A DNA stretch of 64,000 nucleotides from Streptoverticillium olivoreticuli subsp. olivoreticuli (GCF_003391135.1 NZ_CP031455.1:7901501-7965500), one strand, 5' to 3'; counted from the first letter of the stretch, positions 34,804 to 42,974 are shown. Notes: generated by a model not told the origin, from the letters alone. Translations and numbers: made by a program.

Positions 34804-35165
34804 CCGCCGCCCCTGCCCACGACTTCGCCACCGTCTACGCCGAACGCGACCTCGGCGAGGTCCCCGCGGACTTCAGCCGCCGCACCGCCCCCGACGGCCG
34901 CGCCGTCGTCGTCGAAGGCCACTGCCCCTGCTGCCGGGGGCGGACGGTCACGGAGTTCCGGCGCGGCGTGCCGGGCACCGGCACGAAGGGGGCCCTCTCC
35001 CGCCTCCTTCACCGGGCCCCGGCGGCCGACACCGACCCGCTCGCGACCGAAGTCCTCTTCTGCGAGTGCGGCTACCCCCACCCCCGGCAGCCCGCCGACG
35101 CCGTCTTCGTCGGCTGCGGCGCGAGCTGGCGCGTGCGCGACACCGCGTCCGGCGGCGGACCGTGA
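34800..35165 (+). CDS. Zinc-ribbon protein of the caspase-HSP90 cassette
   Basis: A 121-residue protein, start overlapping the caspase stop (ATGA). It carries two Cys clusters that could form one zinc ribbon: HCPCCRGRT near residue 43 and CECGYPHP followed by CGASW near 90-110. No enzyme motif is visible. Tight coupling on both sides implies a fixed stoichiometry with its neighbours, so an adaptor or sensor role is likely. I do not recognise a named family. Confidence 0.8.
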   Translation: MTAAPAHDFATVYAERDLGEVPADFSRRTAPDGRAVVVEGHCPCCRGRTVTEFRRGVPGTGTKGALSRLLHRAPAADTDPLATEVLFCECGYPHPRQPADAVFVGCGASWRVRDTASGGGP

Positions 35166-35773
35166 GCGCGTCGACGGACCGGCGGTGGGCGGAGCTGGCG
35201 CGCGAGCTGGAGTTCCGGCAGCTTCCCGAACTGCGCCGCCAGGCGGAGGGCTGGCGCACCGGACTGACCGGTCTCACCGCCCTGTTCGCCGTCCTCGTCG
35301 TCCTCAAGGGCCGCGACGACCTCGCCGGCCTCCCGGTCGCCGCCCGCGTGGCGGCGACCGGTCTGCTGGCCGCCGCGTTCCTCCTCCTGGCCGCGGGTTC
35401 CCTCCTCGCCGTACGCGCCTCCCACGGGCGCCCCGGCGACGAGATCACGCTCGGCGGTCAGGCGCTCCGCGCGTGGACCGAGCGCGAGGTCGTCCGCGTG
35501 AGCAGGCGCATCGTGACCGCGGCGGTCTGCTGTGTGACGGGTCTCGTACTGGTCGCCGCCGCGGTCGCCGTGGCCTGGTCGACGACGGGCGCCGCTCCGG
35601 AGCACCTCGTCCGCGTCACCACCCCGCAGGCCACGGTGTGCGGCGAGCTCGCGGACGCGGGCGCGCGGGGCACTGCGGTCTGGACGGGCGAGGGCGGTGA
35701 GCGCCTGCTCCGGGTGGTCCCGGCGGCGTCGGTGACCTCGGTGGAACCGGTCGGGAGCTGCCCGGGACGGTGA
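35162..35773 (+). CDS. Membrane protein of the caspase-HSP90 cassette
   Basis: A 203-residue protein with a GTG start overlapping the previous stop (GTGA). An N-terminal amphipathic helix is followed by two close transmembrane segments (about 35-52 and 60-82). A cytoplasmic stretch and a third helix (about 115-140) follow, then a roughly 60-residue C-terminal domain with two Cys (TVCGEL and GSCPG) that could form a disulfide outside. It has no catalytic motif. As the last gene of the cassette it may anchor the complex, act as a membrane effector, or be the protease target. It ends 10 bp from the convergent phosphoketolase gene. Confidence 0.75.
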   Translation: MSASTDRRWAELARELEFRQLPELRRQAEGWRTGLTGLTALFAVLVVLKGRDDLAGLPVAARVAATGLLAAAFLLLAAGSLLAVRASHGRPGDEITLGGQALRAWTEREVVRVSRRIVTAAVCCVTGLVLVAAAVAVAWSTTGAAPEHLVRVTTPQATVCGELADAGARGTAVWTGEGGERLLRVVPAASVTSVEPVGSCPGR

Positions 35774-35782
35774 GCAGGGGGC

Positions 35783-38200
35783 TCACTCGCCCGACCACGT
35801 CCAGTCCGTCACCTCCGGCAGGTCCGTGCCGTGCTCGCGGATCCACGCGCGGTGGCGGGTACGGGCGTCCGCCATCGCCTGCCGGACCGGGACCGCGCGG
35901 GCACCCAGCCCCGGCACCCGGTCGATGACGTCCATGACCAGGCGGTAGCGGTCCAGGTCGTTGCTGACGACCATGTCGAAGGGCGTGGTCGTCGTGCCCC
36001 TCTCTTTGTAGCCGCGCACGTGCAGTTGGGCGTGGCCGGTGCGGCGGTAGGTCAGGCGGTGGATCAGCCACGGGTAGCCGTGGTAGGCGAAGACGACCGG
36101 TCTGTCGGCGGTGAACAGCGCGTCGTACTCCGCGTCGGACATCCCGTGCGGATGCTCCTCCTTCGGCAGCAGGCGCGTCATGTCGACGACGTTGACGACC
36201 CGTACGGCCAGCTCGGGGAGGTGGCGGCGGAGCAGGTCCGCGGCGGCGAGCACCTCCTGGGCGGGGACGTCGCCCGCGCAGCCGAGCACCACGTCCGGCG
36301 GCCGTTCGCCGGTCTCCGTGCCCGCCCAGGTCCACACCCCGGCGCCCCGCGCGCAGTGGGCGCGGGCCTCCTCAAGACCCAGCCAGTCGAAGCACGGCTG
36401 CTTGCCCGCGACGATCACATTGACCTGGTCGCGGCTGCGCAGCACGTGGTCGGCCACGCACAGCAGCGTGTTGGCGTCCGGCGGGAGATAGACCCGGACG
36501 ACCTCGGGCGACTTGTTGAGTACGTGGTCGACGAAGCCGGGGTCCTGGTGGGAGAAGCCGTTGTGGTCCTGGCGCCAGACGTGCGAGGTGAGCAGGTAGT
36601 TGAGGGAGGGAACGGGGCGGCGCCAGGTCAGGGCGCGGGAGGTCCTGAGCCACTTGATGTGCTGGTTGACCATGGAGTCCACGATGTGCGCGAAGGCCTC
36701 GTAGCAGGAGAAGAGCCCATGCCGGCCGGTGAGGGTGTAGCCCTCCAGCCAGCCCTGGCAGAGGTGTTCGGAGAGGACCTCCATCACCCGGCCGTCGTGG
36801 GCGAGGTGTTCGTCGGTGGGCAGGGTCCGCTCCTGCCACGCCTTGCCGGTCGCCTCGTAGACGGCGTCCAGCCGGTTGGAGGCGGTCTCGTCGGGGCCGA
36901 CCAGCCGGAAGTTCCGGCGCTCCGCGGTGCCGGCCATGATCTGCGCGAGGAGACGGCCGAGGACCCGGGTGGGCTCGTGCAGGGCCGCGCCGGGCCGCTC
37001 CACGGGCACGGCGTAGTGCTCCAGTGGCGGGAGGGGCAGCGAGCGGGTGAGCAGGCCGCCGTTGGTGTGCGGGTTGGCGCCGAGCCGCCGGGCGCCGCGC
37101 GGCACGTACTCCAGGACCCGCGGCAGCGGCCGCCCCTGCGCGTCGAAGAGCTCCTCGGGCCGGTACGAGCGCAGCCAGCCCTCCAGTCGGCGCAGGTGTT
37201 CGGGGTTGTCCCGGACCCCGGACAGGGGGACCTGGTGGGCGCGCCAGGTGCCCTCGACGGGCAGCCCGTCGACCTCGGCGGGACCGGTCCAGCCCTTGGG
37301 CGTGCGGAGCACGATCAGCGGCCAGTGCGGGCGGTCGAGGACGCCCTCCGCGCGGGCCACGCGCTGCGCGGTGGCGATGTGGTCCAGGGCGCGGTCGAGG
37401 GCGGCGGCCAGCGCCCGGTGCACGCGGCCGGGGTCGTCGCCGCTCACGTACAGCGGCTCGTGGCCGTATCCGCGCAGCAGCCGGTCCAGCTCCTCCTCGG
37501 GGAGGCGGGCGAGGACCGAAGGGTTGGCGATCTTGTAGCCGTTGAGGTGCAGGATCGGCAGCACGGCCCCGTCGTGCACGGGGTCGAGGAACTTGTTCGC
37601 GTGCCAGGAGGCCGCGAGCGGCCCCGTCTCCGCCTCGCCGTCACCGATGACGCAGGCGACGAGCAGCCCCGGATTGTCGAGGGCGGCGCCGTACGCGTGG
37701 GCGAGGGAGTAACCGAGCTCGCCGCCCTCGTGGACCGAGCCCGGCGTCTCCGGGGCGACGTGGCTGGGCACTCCGCCGGGGAAGGAGAACTGCCGGAACA
37801 GGCGCCCCATGCCCTCCGCGTCCCGGCTCACGTCCGGATACACCTCGCAATAGCTGCCCTCCAGCCAGGAGTTGGCGAGCACGGCCGGCCCGCCGTGCCC
37901 GGGACCCCAGACGCAGATCGCGTCCAGATCCCGTGCCGTGATCACCCGGTTGAGGTGGGTGTGGATCAGATTGAGCCCGGGGGTGGTGCCCCAGTGCCCC
38001 AGCAGCCGCGGCTTGATGTGCTCGGGCTCCAGCGGGACGGTCAGCAGGGGGTTGCTCAGCAGGTAGATCTGCCCGGCGGAGAGGTAGTTGGCCGCGCGCC
38101 AGTGGGCGTCCAGGGCCGCCACCTCGGCGTCGGTGAGCCCGCCCCGGTCCGGGTCGGTGCCGTGGGCGGGGCGCTGGGGGTCTGCGGGGGCCTGTGGCAT
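35783..38200 (-). CDS. xfp: Phosphoketolase (Xfp/Xpk)
   Basis: An 805-residue thiamine-diphosphate enzyme. It splits xylulose 5-phosphate (and often fructose 6-phosphate) with phosphate into acetyl phosphate plus a sugar phosphate. The N-terminal part has GHGGPAVLANSWLEGSY and the ThDP/Mg motif GDGEAETGPLA. The middle and C-terminal parts match the family (SNRLDAVYEATGKAWQ; GLFSCYEAFAHIVDSM; QDHNGFSHQDPG). Length and motifs are complete. The start at 38200 has AGGAG 6 nt upstream; the frame extends to 38266 without support. It is divergent from a sigma factor gene. It would give acetyl phosphate from the pentose pool, possibly linked with ribose uptake, though that link is only inferred. Confidence 0.96.
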   Translation of the reverse strand: MPQAPADPQRPAHGTDPDRGGLTDAEVAALDAHWRAANYLSAGQIYLLSNPLLTVPLEPEHIKPRLLGHWGTTPGLNLIHTHLNRVITARDLDAICVWGPGHGGPAVLANSWLEGSYCEVYPDVSRDAEGMGRLFRQFSFPGGVPSHVAPETPGSVHEGGELGYSLAHAYGAALDNPGLLVACVIGDGEAETGPLAASWHANKFLDPVHDGAVLPILHLNGYKIANPSVLARLPEEELDRLLRGYGHEPLYVSGDDPGRVHRALAAALDRALDHIATAQRVARAEGVLDRPHWPLIVLRTPKGWTGPAEVDGLPVEGTWRAHQVPLSGVRDNPEHLRRLEGWLRSYRPEELFDAQGRPLPRVLEYVPRGARRLGANPHTNGGLLTRSLPLPPLEHYAVPVERPGAALHEPTRVLGRLLAQIMAGTAERRNFRLVGPDETASNRLDAVYEATGKAWQERTLPTDEHLAHDGRVMEVLSEHLCQGWLEGYTLTGRHGLFSCYEAFAHIVDSMVNQHIKWLRTSRALTWRRPVPSLNYLLTSHVWRQDHNGFSHQDPGFVDHVLNKSPEVVRVYLPPDANTLLCVADHVLRSRDQVNVIVAGKQPCFDWLGLEEARAHCARGAGVWTWAGTETGERPPDVVLGCAGDVPAQEVLAAADLLRRHLPELAVRVVNVVDMTRLLPKEEHPHGMSDAEYDALFTADRPVVFAYHGYPWLIHRLTYRRTGHAQLHVRGYKERGTTTTPFDMVVSNDLDRYRLVMDVIDRVPGLGARAVPVRQAMADARTRHRAWIREHGTDLPEVTDWTWSGE

Positions 38201-38396
38201 GTGCTGCTCCTGGTGAGCGCGGCGGGTCGGCGTCCGGGACCCCGACGGGGTACCCCTCGCCTCCACCGGGAAACGGCACCCCGCCCGATGTCACCCTCCG
38301 TGCACCGTCGTGTGCTCCGAGTCGCGCCGTCCGGTGGTGCGGGAGATGCTGGTGCAGGCACTCCTTGGACGCGTGAGCGAGGGGAGAAGCGTGATC

Positions 38397-39215
38397 ATGG
38401 TCGAGACGACACACCGGCGGCGCACCCGCGACGCCCCCGACACGGCCGACGCCTTCGCGCTCCTGGCGACCCTTCCCCCCGGCCCGGAGCGCGACCGGCT
38501 CCGGCAGGACGTGATCGCCGCCTGGCTGCCCATGGCCGAGCGCATCAGCCTGCGCTTCCGCAGCAGCGGCGAGAGCCCCGCGGACCTGCGTCAGGTGGCG
38601 GCCCTCGGTCTGGTCAACGCCGTCGACCGGTACGACCCCGGGCTCGGCCACGCCTTCGAGACCTTCGCCGTCCCCACCATCAACGGCGAGCTCAAGCGCC
38701 ACATCCGCGACCACGCCTGGTCCGTGCACATCCCGCGCCGGGACCAGGAGCTGCGCACGGCCGTCCGCACCGCGCAGACGGTCCTCGGCCACCGGGACGC
38801 CCGGGCCCGGTCGACCCCGGCGGAGCTGGCAGCGGAGACCGGTCTGACCGAGGAGGAGGTGCGCCGCGGGCTCGCCGCCGAGGGCGTGCACAACACACTG
38901 TCGCTGGACCACCCGGTCCTCGGCGCCGACGACCTCCCGCTCGCCGAGACCCTCGGCTGGGCGGACCGCGCGCTGGACCTGGTGGTCGACCGGCAGGCCC
39001 TCAGGCCGCTGCTGAGCGCGCTGCCGGAGCGGGAGAAGTACGTCCTGTACTGGCGCTTCTTCGGCAATCTCACCCAGAAGCAGATAGGTGCCCGGCTGGG
39101 CGTCTCCCAGATGCAGATCTCCCGCATCCTCAGCCGCACCTGCGCCCGGCTCCGCCGGGAACTGCTCGACAAGGCCGGCCCGTCGGGCCGCACGGCAGGA
39201 GGCGTATCACCATGA
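38397..39215 (+). CDS. SigB/SigF-family RNA polymerase sigma factor
   Basis: A 272-residue alternative sigma factor. Region 2 includes LRQVAALGLVNAVDRYDP and the core/-10-binding AFETFAVPTINGELKRHIRD. Region 3 covers STPAELAAETGLTEEEV. Region 4 is the -35 reader, ALPEREKYVLYWRFFGNLTQKQIGA with its HTH (LGVSQMQISRIL). Such factors direct osmotic, oxidative and sporulation genes and are usually held by RsbW-like kinases. GGGGAG precedes both GTG 38391 and ATG 38397; the ATG is chosen on spacing. The stop overlaps a short ORF in ATGA. Confidence 0.92.
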   Translation: MVETTHRRRTRDAPDTADAFALLATLPPGPERDRLRQDVIAAWLPMAERISLRFRSSGESPADLRQVAALGLVNAVDRYDPGLGHAFETFAVPTINGELKRHIRDHAWSVHIPRRDQELRTAVRTAQTVLGHRDARARSTPAELAAETGLTEEEVRRGLAAEGVHNTLSLDHPVLGADDLPLAETLGWADRALDLVVDRQALRPLLSALPEREKYVLYWRFFGNLTQKQIGARLGVSQMQISRILSRTCARLRRELLDKAGPSGRTAGGVSP

Positions 39216-39403
39216 CGTCCGGCCACACCCACCTCACCCCCGATCTGCCGCCGATCGTCGAGATCCCCGACCTGCCCGGCGCCCAGCGCCCCCGGGGGAA
39301 GTCCGCCGACGGCGGTGGTGAGGAGTCCGCACATGGCGGTGGCGCCCACCATGATGACCATGATGGGCGCCACGAACGCGCAGGCGAGGACTCCGGCGGC
39401 TGA
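39212..39403 (+). CDS. Small ORF coupled to the sigma factor
   Basis: A 63-residue ORF starting inside the sigma stop (ATGA). The first 30 codons have typical high-GC third positions (MTSGHTHLTPDLPPIVEIPD). The remainder is Gly/Asp/His/Glu-rich with poorer codon bias, and the opposite strand there reads as a hydrophobic helix. It may be a real coupled peptide, or only the first half may be ancestral coding sequence. No family is recognised. Confidence 0.35.
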   Translation: MTSGHTHLTPDLPPIVEIPDLPGAQRPRGKSADGGGEESAHGGGAHHDDHDGRHERAGEDSGG

Positions 39404-39466
39404 CTGTGACCCCTCTCCGGCGCGGGTTGCGCGGATGCGGCTAGAAGCGCGCTCCGGGCAGGTGGG

Positions 39467-39766
39467 TCACCACCGGCCGTGCTCGCCGTGGCCACCGTGA
39501 CCGTGGCTGTGGAAGTGCTCTTCCTCGTCGACGTTGGCGCAGGTGTTGCCGAAGGTGGGGTTCAGCAGACCGACGATGTCGATCGTGTTGCCGCAGAGGT
39601 TGAGCGGGATCTGAATCGGCACCTGGATGGCATTGCCCGAGATGATGCCGGGGGAGCCTACGGCCGCGCCCTCTGCTCCAGCATTTGCGGAAGCGATTCC
39701 CGCGGCGCCGGAAACGGCGGCGCCGGCGGCGAGGGTCAGGGCGGCGGCCTTGGCGATACGCGACAT
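39467..39766 (-). CDS. Short chaplin with His-rich tail
   Basis: A 99-residue secreted protein. A signal peptide ends about ASANAG, then one chaplin domain: GSPGIISGNAIQVPI, two cysteines (LNLCGN and FGNTC) and the hydrophobic NTIDIVGLLNP. Short chaplins self-assemble into amyloid-like surface films on aerial hyphae and spores. Unusually, the domain is followed by about 20 residues of Asp/Glu then HFHSHGHGGHG-type sequence, a possible metal- or pH-responsive tail; most short chaplins stop soon after the second Cys. The start at 39766 has GAAAGG upstream; the frame to 39832 is unsupported. Confidence 0.9.
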   Translation of the reverse strand: MSRIAKAAALTLAAGAAVSGAAGIASANAGAEGAAVGSPGIISGNAIQVPIQIPLNLCGNTIDIVGLLNPTFGNTCANVDEEEHFHSHGHGGHGEHGRW

Positions 39767-40179
39767 GGCTAAACCTTTCTCATGGGTGTTGAGCGGCAAT
39801 TGTTGCCGGAGAATCCAGAGGGATTCGCCCAATATCGGCGCCGAACACCATAATTAACCCGGAAAGCCCAATAAGTCATATGGGCTGCATTTGGGGGGAG
39901 TTCACCCCAGGGGTGTTCAACTCCCCTGCCGGGCGGACACCTTCCGGCCGCCGGTGGCGTGCGGTGTGTCCGTACTCGGTGAGCGGCGATCCTCGAGTCC
40001 GCGCTGTCGCCCGCTCGCAGTGCCGTGCCGGTCGTGACCGACAGTGAGGAGTCGGTGACCCGCGTGAGCGCGACCGGATCGTGTGATGTTCCGCGCTCGG
40101 GTTTGTCCTGACAGCCTCCGGCTACGTACAGTTCTTCGAAGCTCCAATAGATCAGACGAACTGGGAAACGACAGCGCCG
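39767..40179. other. Intergenic region between the chaplin and SDR genes
   Basis: A 413-bp divergent region without a gene. It is locally AT-richer (about 39835-39890), where the chaplin promoter is likely, and contains the hairpin at 39895-39926. An unsupported minus-strand ORF (39917-40147) is a shadow. Confidence 0.5.
39895..39926. repeat. Nested inverted repeat upstream of the chaplin gene
   Basis: GGGGAGTT pairs with AACTCCCC around an inner perfect CACCCC-A-GGGGTG, with a 3-nt bulge. It lies about 130 bp upstream of the chaplin start, so it could be a regulatory binding site or an attenuator of the opposite transcript. Confidence 0.6.
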
Positions 40180-41652
40180 ATGACGGTCACAGAAGAAAGC
40201 CGCGACGGTGCGGTCCACCAGTCGGGCATCGATCCGGAGCGCATGGCGGTCTGCCTGAGCGTGCTCGAAGAGCTCGACCGGCTGCCGGTCGACCACCCGC
40301 ACGCGATCGAGATCCGCCGCGCCACCGCCGGGATCTACCGCACGGTCAAGCAGCGCCGCCGCCAGGAGCGCCGGGCCGCCAAGACCGCCAACGACAAGGC
40401 CGTCACCGAGGCCACCGCCACCGGCGCCGCGGACCGGATCGACGACGAGACGCGCGGCATCCCCCTCGCGGCCACGACCACCGCCCAGATCGTCGGCATC
40501 CTGGAGCGCCCCCGCTCCTGCTACATCTGCAAGACGCGGTACGTCGAGGTCGACGCGTTCTACCACCAGCTCTGCCAGGACTGCGCCGCCGAGAACCGGG
40601 CCCGCCGGGACGCCCGCACGGACCTCACCGGCAAGCGCGCGCTGCTCACCGGCGGCCGGGCGAAGATCGGTATGTACATCGCCCTGCGGCTGCTGCGGGA
40701 CGGTGCGCACACCACCATCACCACGCGGTTCCCCAACGACGCGATCCGCCGCTTCAAGGCCATGCCGGACAGCGCGGACTGGCTGCACCGGCTGAAGGTC
40801 GTCGGCATCGACCTGCGCGACCCCGCCCAGGTCGTCGCCCTGGCCGACTCGGTCAGCGCCGAGGGCCCGCTCGACATCCTGATCAACAACGCGGCCCAGA
40901 CCGTCCGCCGCTCCCCGGCCGCCTACCGCGAGCTCGTCACCGCCGAGGCCGCCCCGCTGCCCGCCGGTGAGCTGCCCGCCTCGGTGGTCTTCGGTGCCTT
41001 CGGCAGCGGTGCCCAGGCCGCGCTGCCCGCCCCGGCGGGAGCCAAGCACGACGAGCTCACCCCGCAGGCCCTCACCGAGCTCGCGCTGACCACCGGCTCC
41101 GCCTCGCTCGCGCGGGTCGAGGCCGGCACCGCGATCGACGCGGGCGGGCTCGTGCCCGACCTGGACGCCACGAACACCTGGATCCAGACGGTCGAGGAGG
41201 TCGACCCGGTCGAGCTGCTCGAAGTGCAGCTGTGCAATGTCACCGCGCCGTTCGTGCTGGTCAGCCGACTGCGTCCGGCGATGGCCGCCTCCACGGCCCG
41301 CCGGAAGTACGTGGTGAACGTCTCCGCCATGGAGGGCGTCTTCAGCCGCGGCTACAAGGGCGCGGGCCACCCGCACACCAACATGGCCAAGGCCGCGCTC
41401 AACATGCTCACCCGCACCAGCGCGCAGGAGATGCTGGAGGCCGACGGCATCCTCATGACCGCCGTCGACACCGGCTGGATCACCGACGAGCGCCCGCACC
41501 CCGACAAGGTGCGGCTCGCGGAAGAGGGCTTCCACGCCCCGCTCGACCTGGTCGACGGTGCGGCGCGCGTCTACGACCCGATCGTCCGGGGCGAGGCGGG
41601 CGAGGATCTCTACGGCTGCTTCCTCAAGGACTACTCCCGGGCGAACTGGTAG
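40180..41652 (+). CDS. SDR-family oxidoreductase with N-terminal zinc-binding-like extension
   Basis: A 490-residue protein. Residues 1-150 are a helical, charged extension ending in a Cys cluster (CYICKTRYVEVDAFYHQLCQ followed by DC) that looks like a zinc site. The rest is a short-chain dehydrogenase fold: a nucleotide-binding LLTGGRAKIGMYIAL in place of TGxxxGxG, DILINNAAQ, the Ser in VVNVSAMEG and a YKGAGHPHTNMAK segment near where YxxxK is expected. An insertion of about 90 residues separates the NNAA strand from the catalytic Ser. The changed cofactor and YxxxK motifs make a standard reaction doubtful. The substrate is unknown. A very long hairpin follows the gene. Confidence 0.8.
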   Translation: MTVTEESRDGAVHQSGIDPERMAVCLSVLEELDRLPVDHPHAIEIRRATAGIYRTVKQRRRQERRAAKTANDKAVTEATATGAADRIDDETRGIPLAATTTAQIVGILERPRSCYICKTRYVEVDAFYHQLCQDCAAENRARRDARTDLTGKRALLTGGRAKIGMYIALRLLRDGAHTTITTRFPNDAIRRFKAMPDSADWLHRLKVVGIDLRDPAQVVALADSVSAEGPLDILINNAAQTVRRSPAAYRELVTAEAAPLPAGELPASVVFGAFGSGAQAALPAPAGAKHDELTPQALTELALTTGSASLARVEAGTAIDAGGLVPDLDATNTWIQTVEEVDPVELLEVQLCNVTAPFVLVSRLRPAMAASTARRKYVVNVSAMEGVFSRGYKGAGHPHTNMAKAALNMLTRTSAQEMLEADGILMTAVDTGWITDERPHPDKVRLAEEGFHAPLDLVDGAARVYDPIVRGEAGEDLYGCFLKDYSRANW

Positions 41653-41680
41653 CCGGGCCGAGGGCCTTCCCCTATCCGAA

Positions 41681-41743
41681 CCGCATATGCGAAATGCCGG
41701 GCGCGCTGGAGAATCCAGCCCGCCCGGCATTTCGCATATGCGG
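41681..41743. terminator. 30-bp-stem terminator between convergent genes
   Basis: Arms 41681-41710 and 41714-41743 pair at 29 of 30 positions around a 3-nt loop (GAA). The outer half contains GCATATGC and the inner part is GC-rich. It lies between the SDR and tsaD stops and should stop both transcripts. Confidence 0.85.
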
Positions 41744-41766
41744 CGAAGCCGCGCCGGACGCGGCCG

Positions 41767-42834
41767 CTACGCGGCCCGCACGCGCGCCCGGGGATGCAGC
41801 GCCGCGTATTCGAGCGGCGCCGAGGGGTCGATCGAGACATCCAGCGGCGCCGGCTCCGCGCCCGCGCGGACCAGCAGGTCGCCGACCGCGGCGACCATCG
41901 CGCCGTTGTCCGTGCACAGCCGCATGGGAGGTACGCGCAGCTCGATGCCCGCGGCCGCGCAGCGAGACTGGGCCAGCGTCCGTACGCGTGAGTTCGCCGC
42001 GACGCCGCCGACCACGACCAGCGTGCCCACCCCGTGCTCGACGCACGCGGCGACCGCCTTGCGCGTCAGGACGTCCGCCACCGCCTCCTGGAGGGAGGCC
42101 GCGCCGTCCGCGACGGGCAGGGGCCGCCCCGCCGCCCGGTGCTGCTCCGCCCAGCGGGCGGCGGCCGTCTTCAGGCCGGAGAAGGAGAACGCGTAGCGGT
42201 CGTCGCGCGGCCCCGTCAGCGGCCGCGGGAACGGCACGGCCCGCGGGTCGCCCTCGCGTGCCGCCCGGTCCACGGCGGGCCCGCCGGGGTAGGGGAGGCC
42301 GAAGACCCGGGCGACCTTGTCGAAGCACTCGCCCGCGGCGTCGTCGAGCGTGTCGCCGAGGTGGACGATCGGATCCCGCGCCAGATCCCGCACGAGCAGC
42401 AGGGACGTATGGCCGCCGGAGACGATCAGCACCATGCAGGGGTCGGGCAGCGGCCCGTGCTCCAGGGTGTCCACGGCCACGTGCCCGGCGAGGTGGTGCA
42501 CCCCGTACAGGGGCACGCCCAGCGCGTACGCGAAGCCCTTCGCGGCCGCGACGCCCACCTGGAGCGCCCCGGACAGCCCGGGGCCCGTCGTCACCGCGAC
42601 CGCGCCGATGTCGCCCATCGACAGCCCCGCGTCGGCGAGCGCCGCCCGCACCACGGGCGCCGCCGCGTGCACGTGCGCGCGGGCCGCGATCTCCGGGACG
42701 ACGCCGCCGAAGCGCGCGTGCTCGTCCATGCTGGAGGCGACCGCGTGCCCCAGCAGCTCTCCGTCCCGGACCAGACCGGCACCGGTCTCGTCGCAGGACG
42801 ACTCGATCCCCAGCACCACCGGTGAACGCACCAC
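41767..42834 (-). CDS. tsaD: TsaD-family tRNA threonylcarbamoyladenosine transferase
   Basis: A 355-residue ASKHA-fold protein of the TsaD/Kae1/Qri7 family. It transfers threonylcarbamoyl from its adenylate to A37 of ANN-decoding tRNAs. The metal-binding HHLAGH, the start GIESSCDETG, the nucleotide-binding VSGGHTSL, FSFSGLKTA and GGVAANSRVR, and the late CTDNGAMVA are all present. GTG 42834 follows AGGAGG with 6-nt spacing; the frame extends to 42867 without support. It stands alone, without tsaB, tsaE or rimI, which normally flank the housekeeping copy in Streptomyces, so it could be a second copy. Confidence 0.9.
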   Translation of the reverse strand: MVRSPVVLGIESSCDETGAGLVRDGELLGHAVASSMDEHARFGGVVPEIAARAHVHAAAPVVRAALADAGLSMGDIGAVAVTTGPGLSGALQVGVAAAKGFAYALGVPLYGVHHLAGHVAVDTLEHGPLPDPCMVLIVSGGHTSLLLVRDLARDPIVHLGDTLDDAAGECFDKVARVFGLPYPGGPAVDRAAREGDPRAVPFPRPLTGPRDDRYAFSFSGLKTAAARWAEQHRAAGRPLPVADGAASLQEAVADVLTRKAVAACVEHGVGTLVVVGGVAANSRVRTLAQSRCAAAGIELRVPPMRLCTDNGAMVAAVGDLLVRAGAEPAPLDVSIDPSAPLEYAALHPRARVRAA

Positions 42835-42974
42835 GCCACGCCTCCTGCCATTGATAAGTAAATGCACATCCTATGCAGCAAGGCGGGGTGCGGATCCCGG
42901 CTGTTCCGCCGTCGCCCCAGGTCAGTAGAGTTCCGATGCCCCCTGACCACCGCAGATCCCTAAGGTGCGCCCCC

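Noticed and set aside
35831..39403. 1190-residue plus-strand open frame through phosphoketolase and sigma genes
   Set aside because: Antisense shadow of phosphoketolase and an alternate frame of the sigma factor; only its last 63 codons were kept as a tentative ORF.
42835..42974. Cobalamin riboswitch upstream of cobL
   Set aside because: The gap is short (140 bp) and no B12-box-like sequence was recognised by eye.
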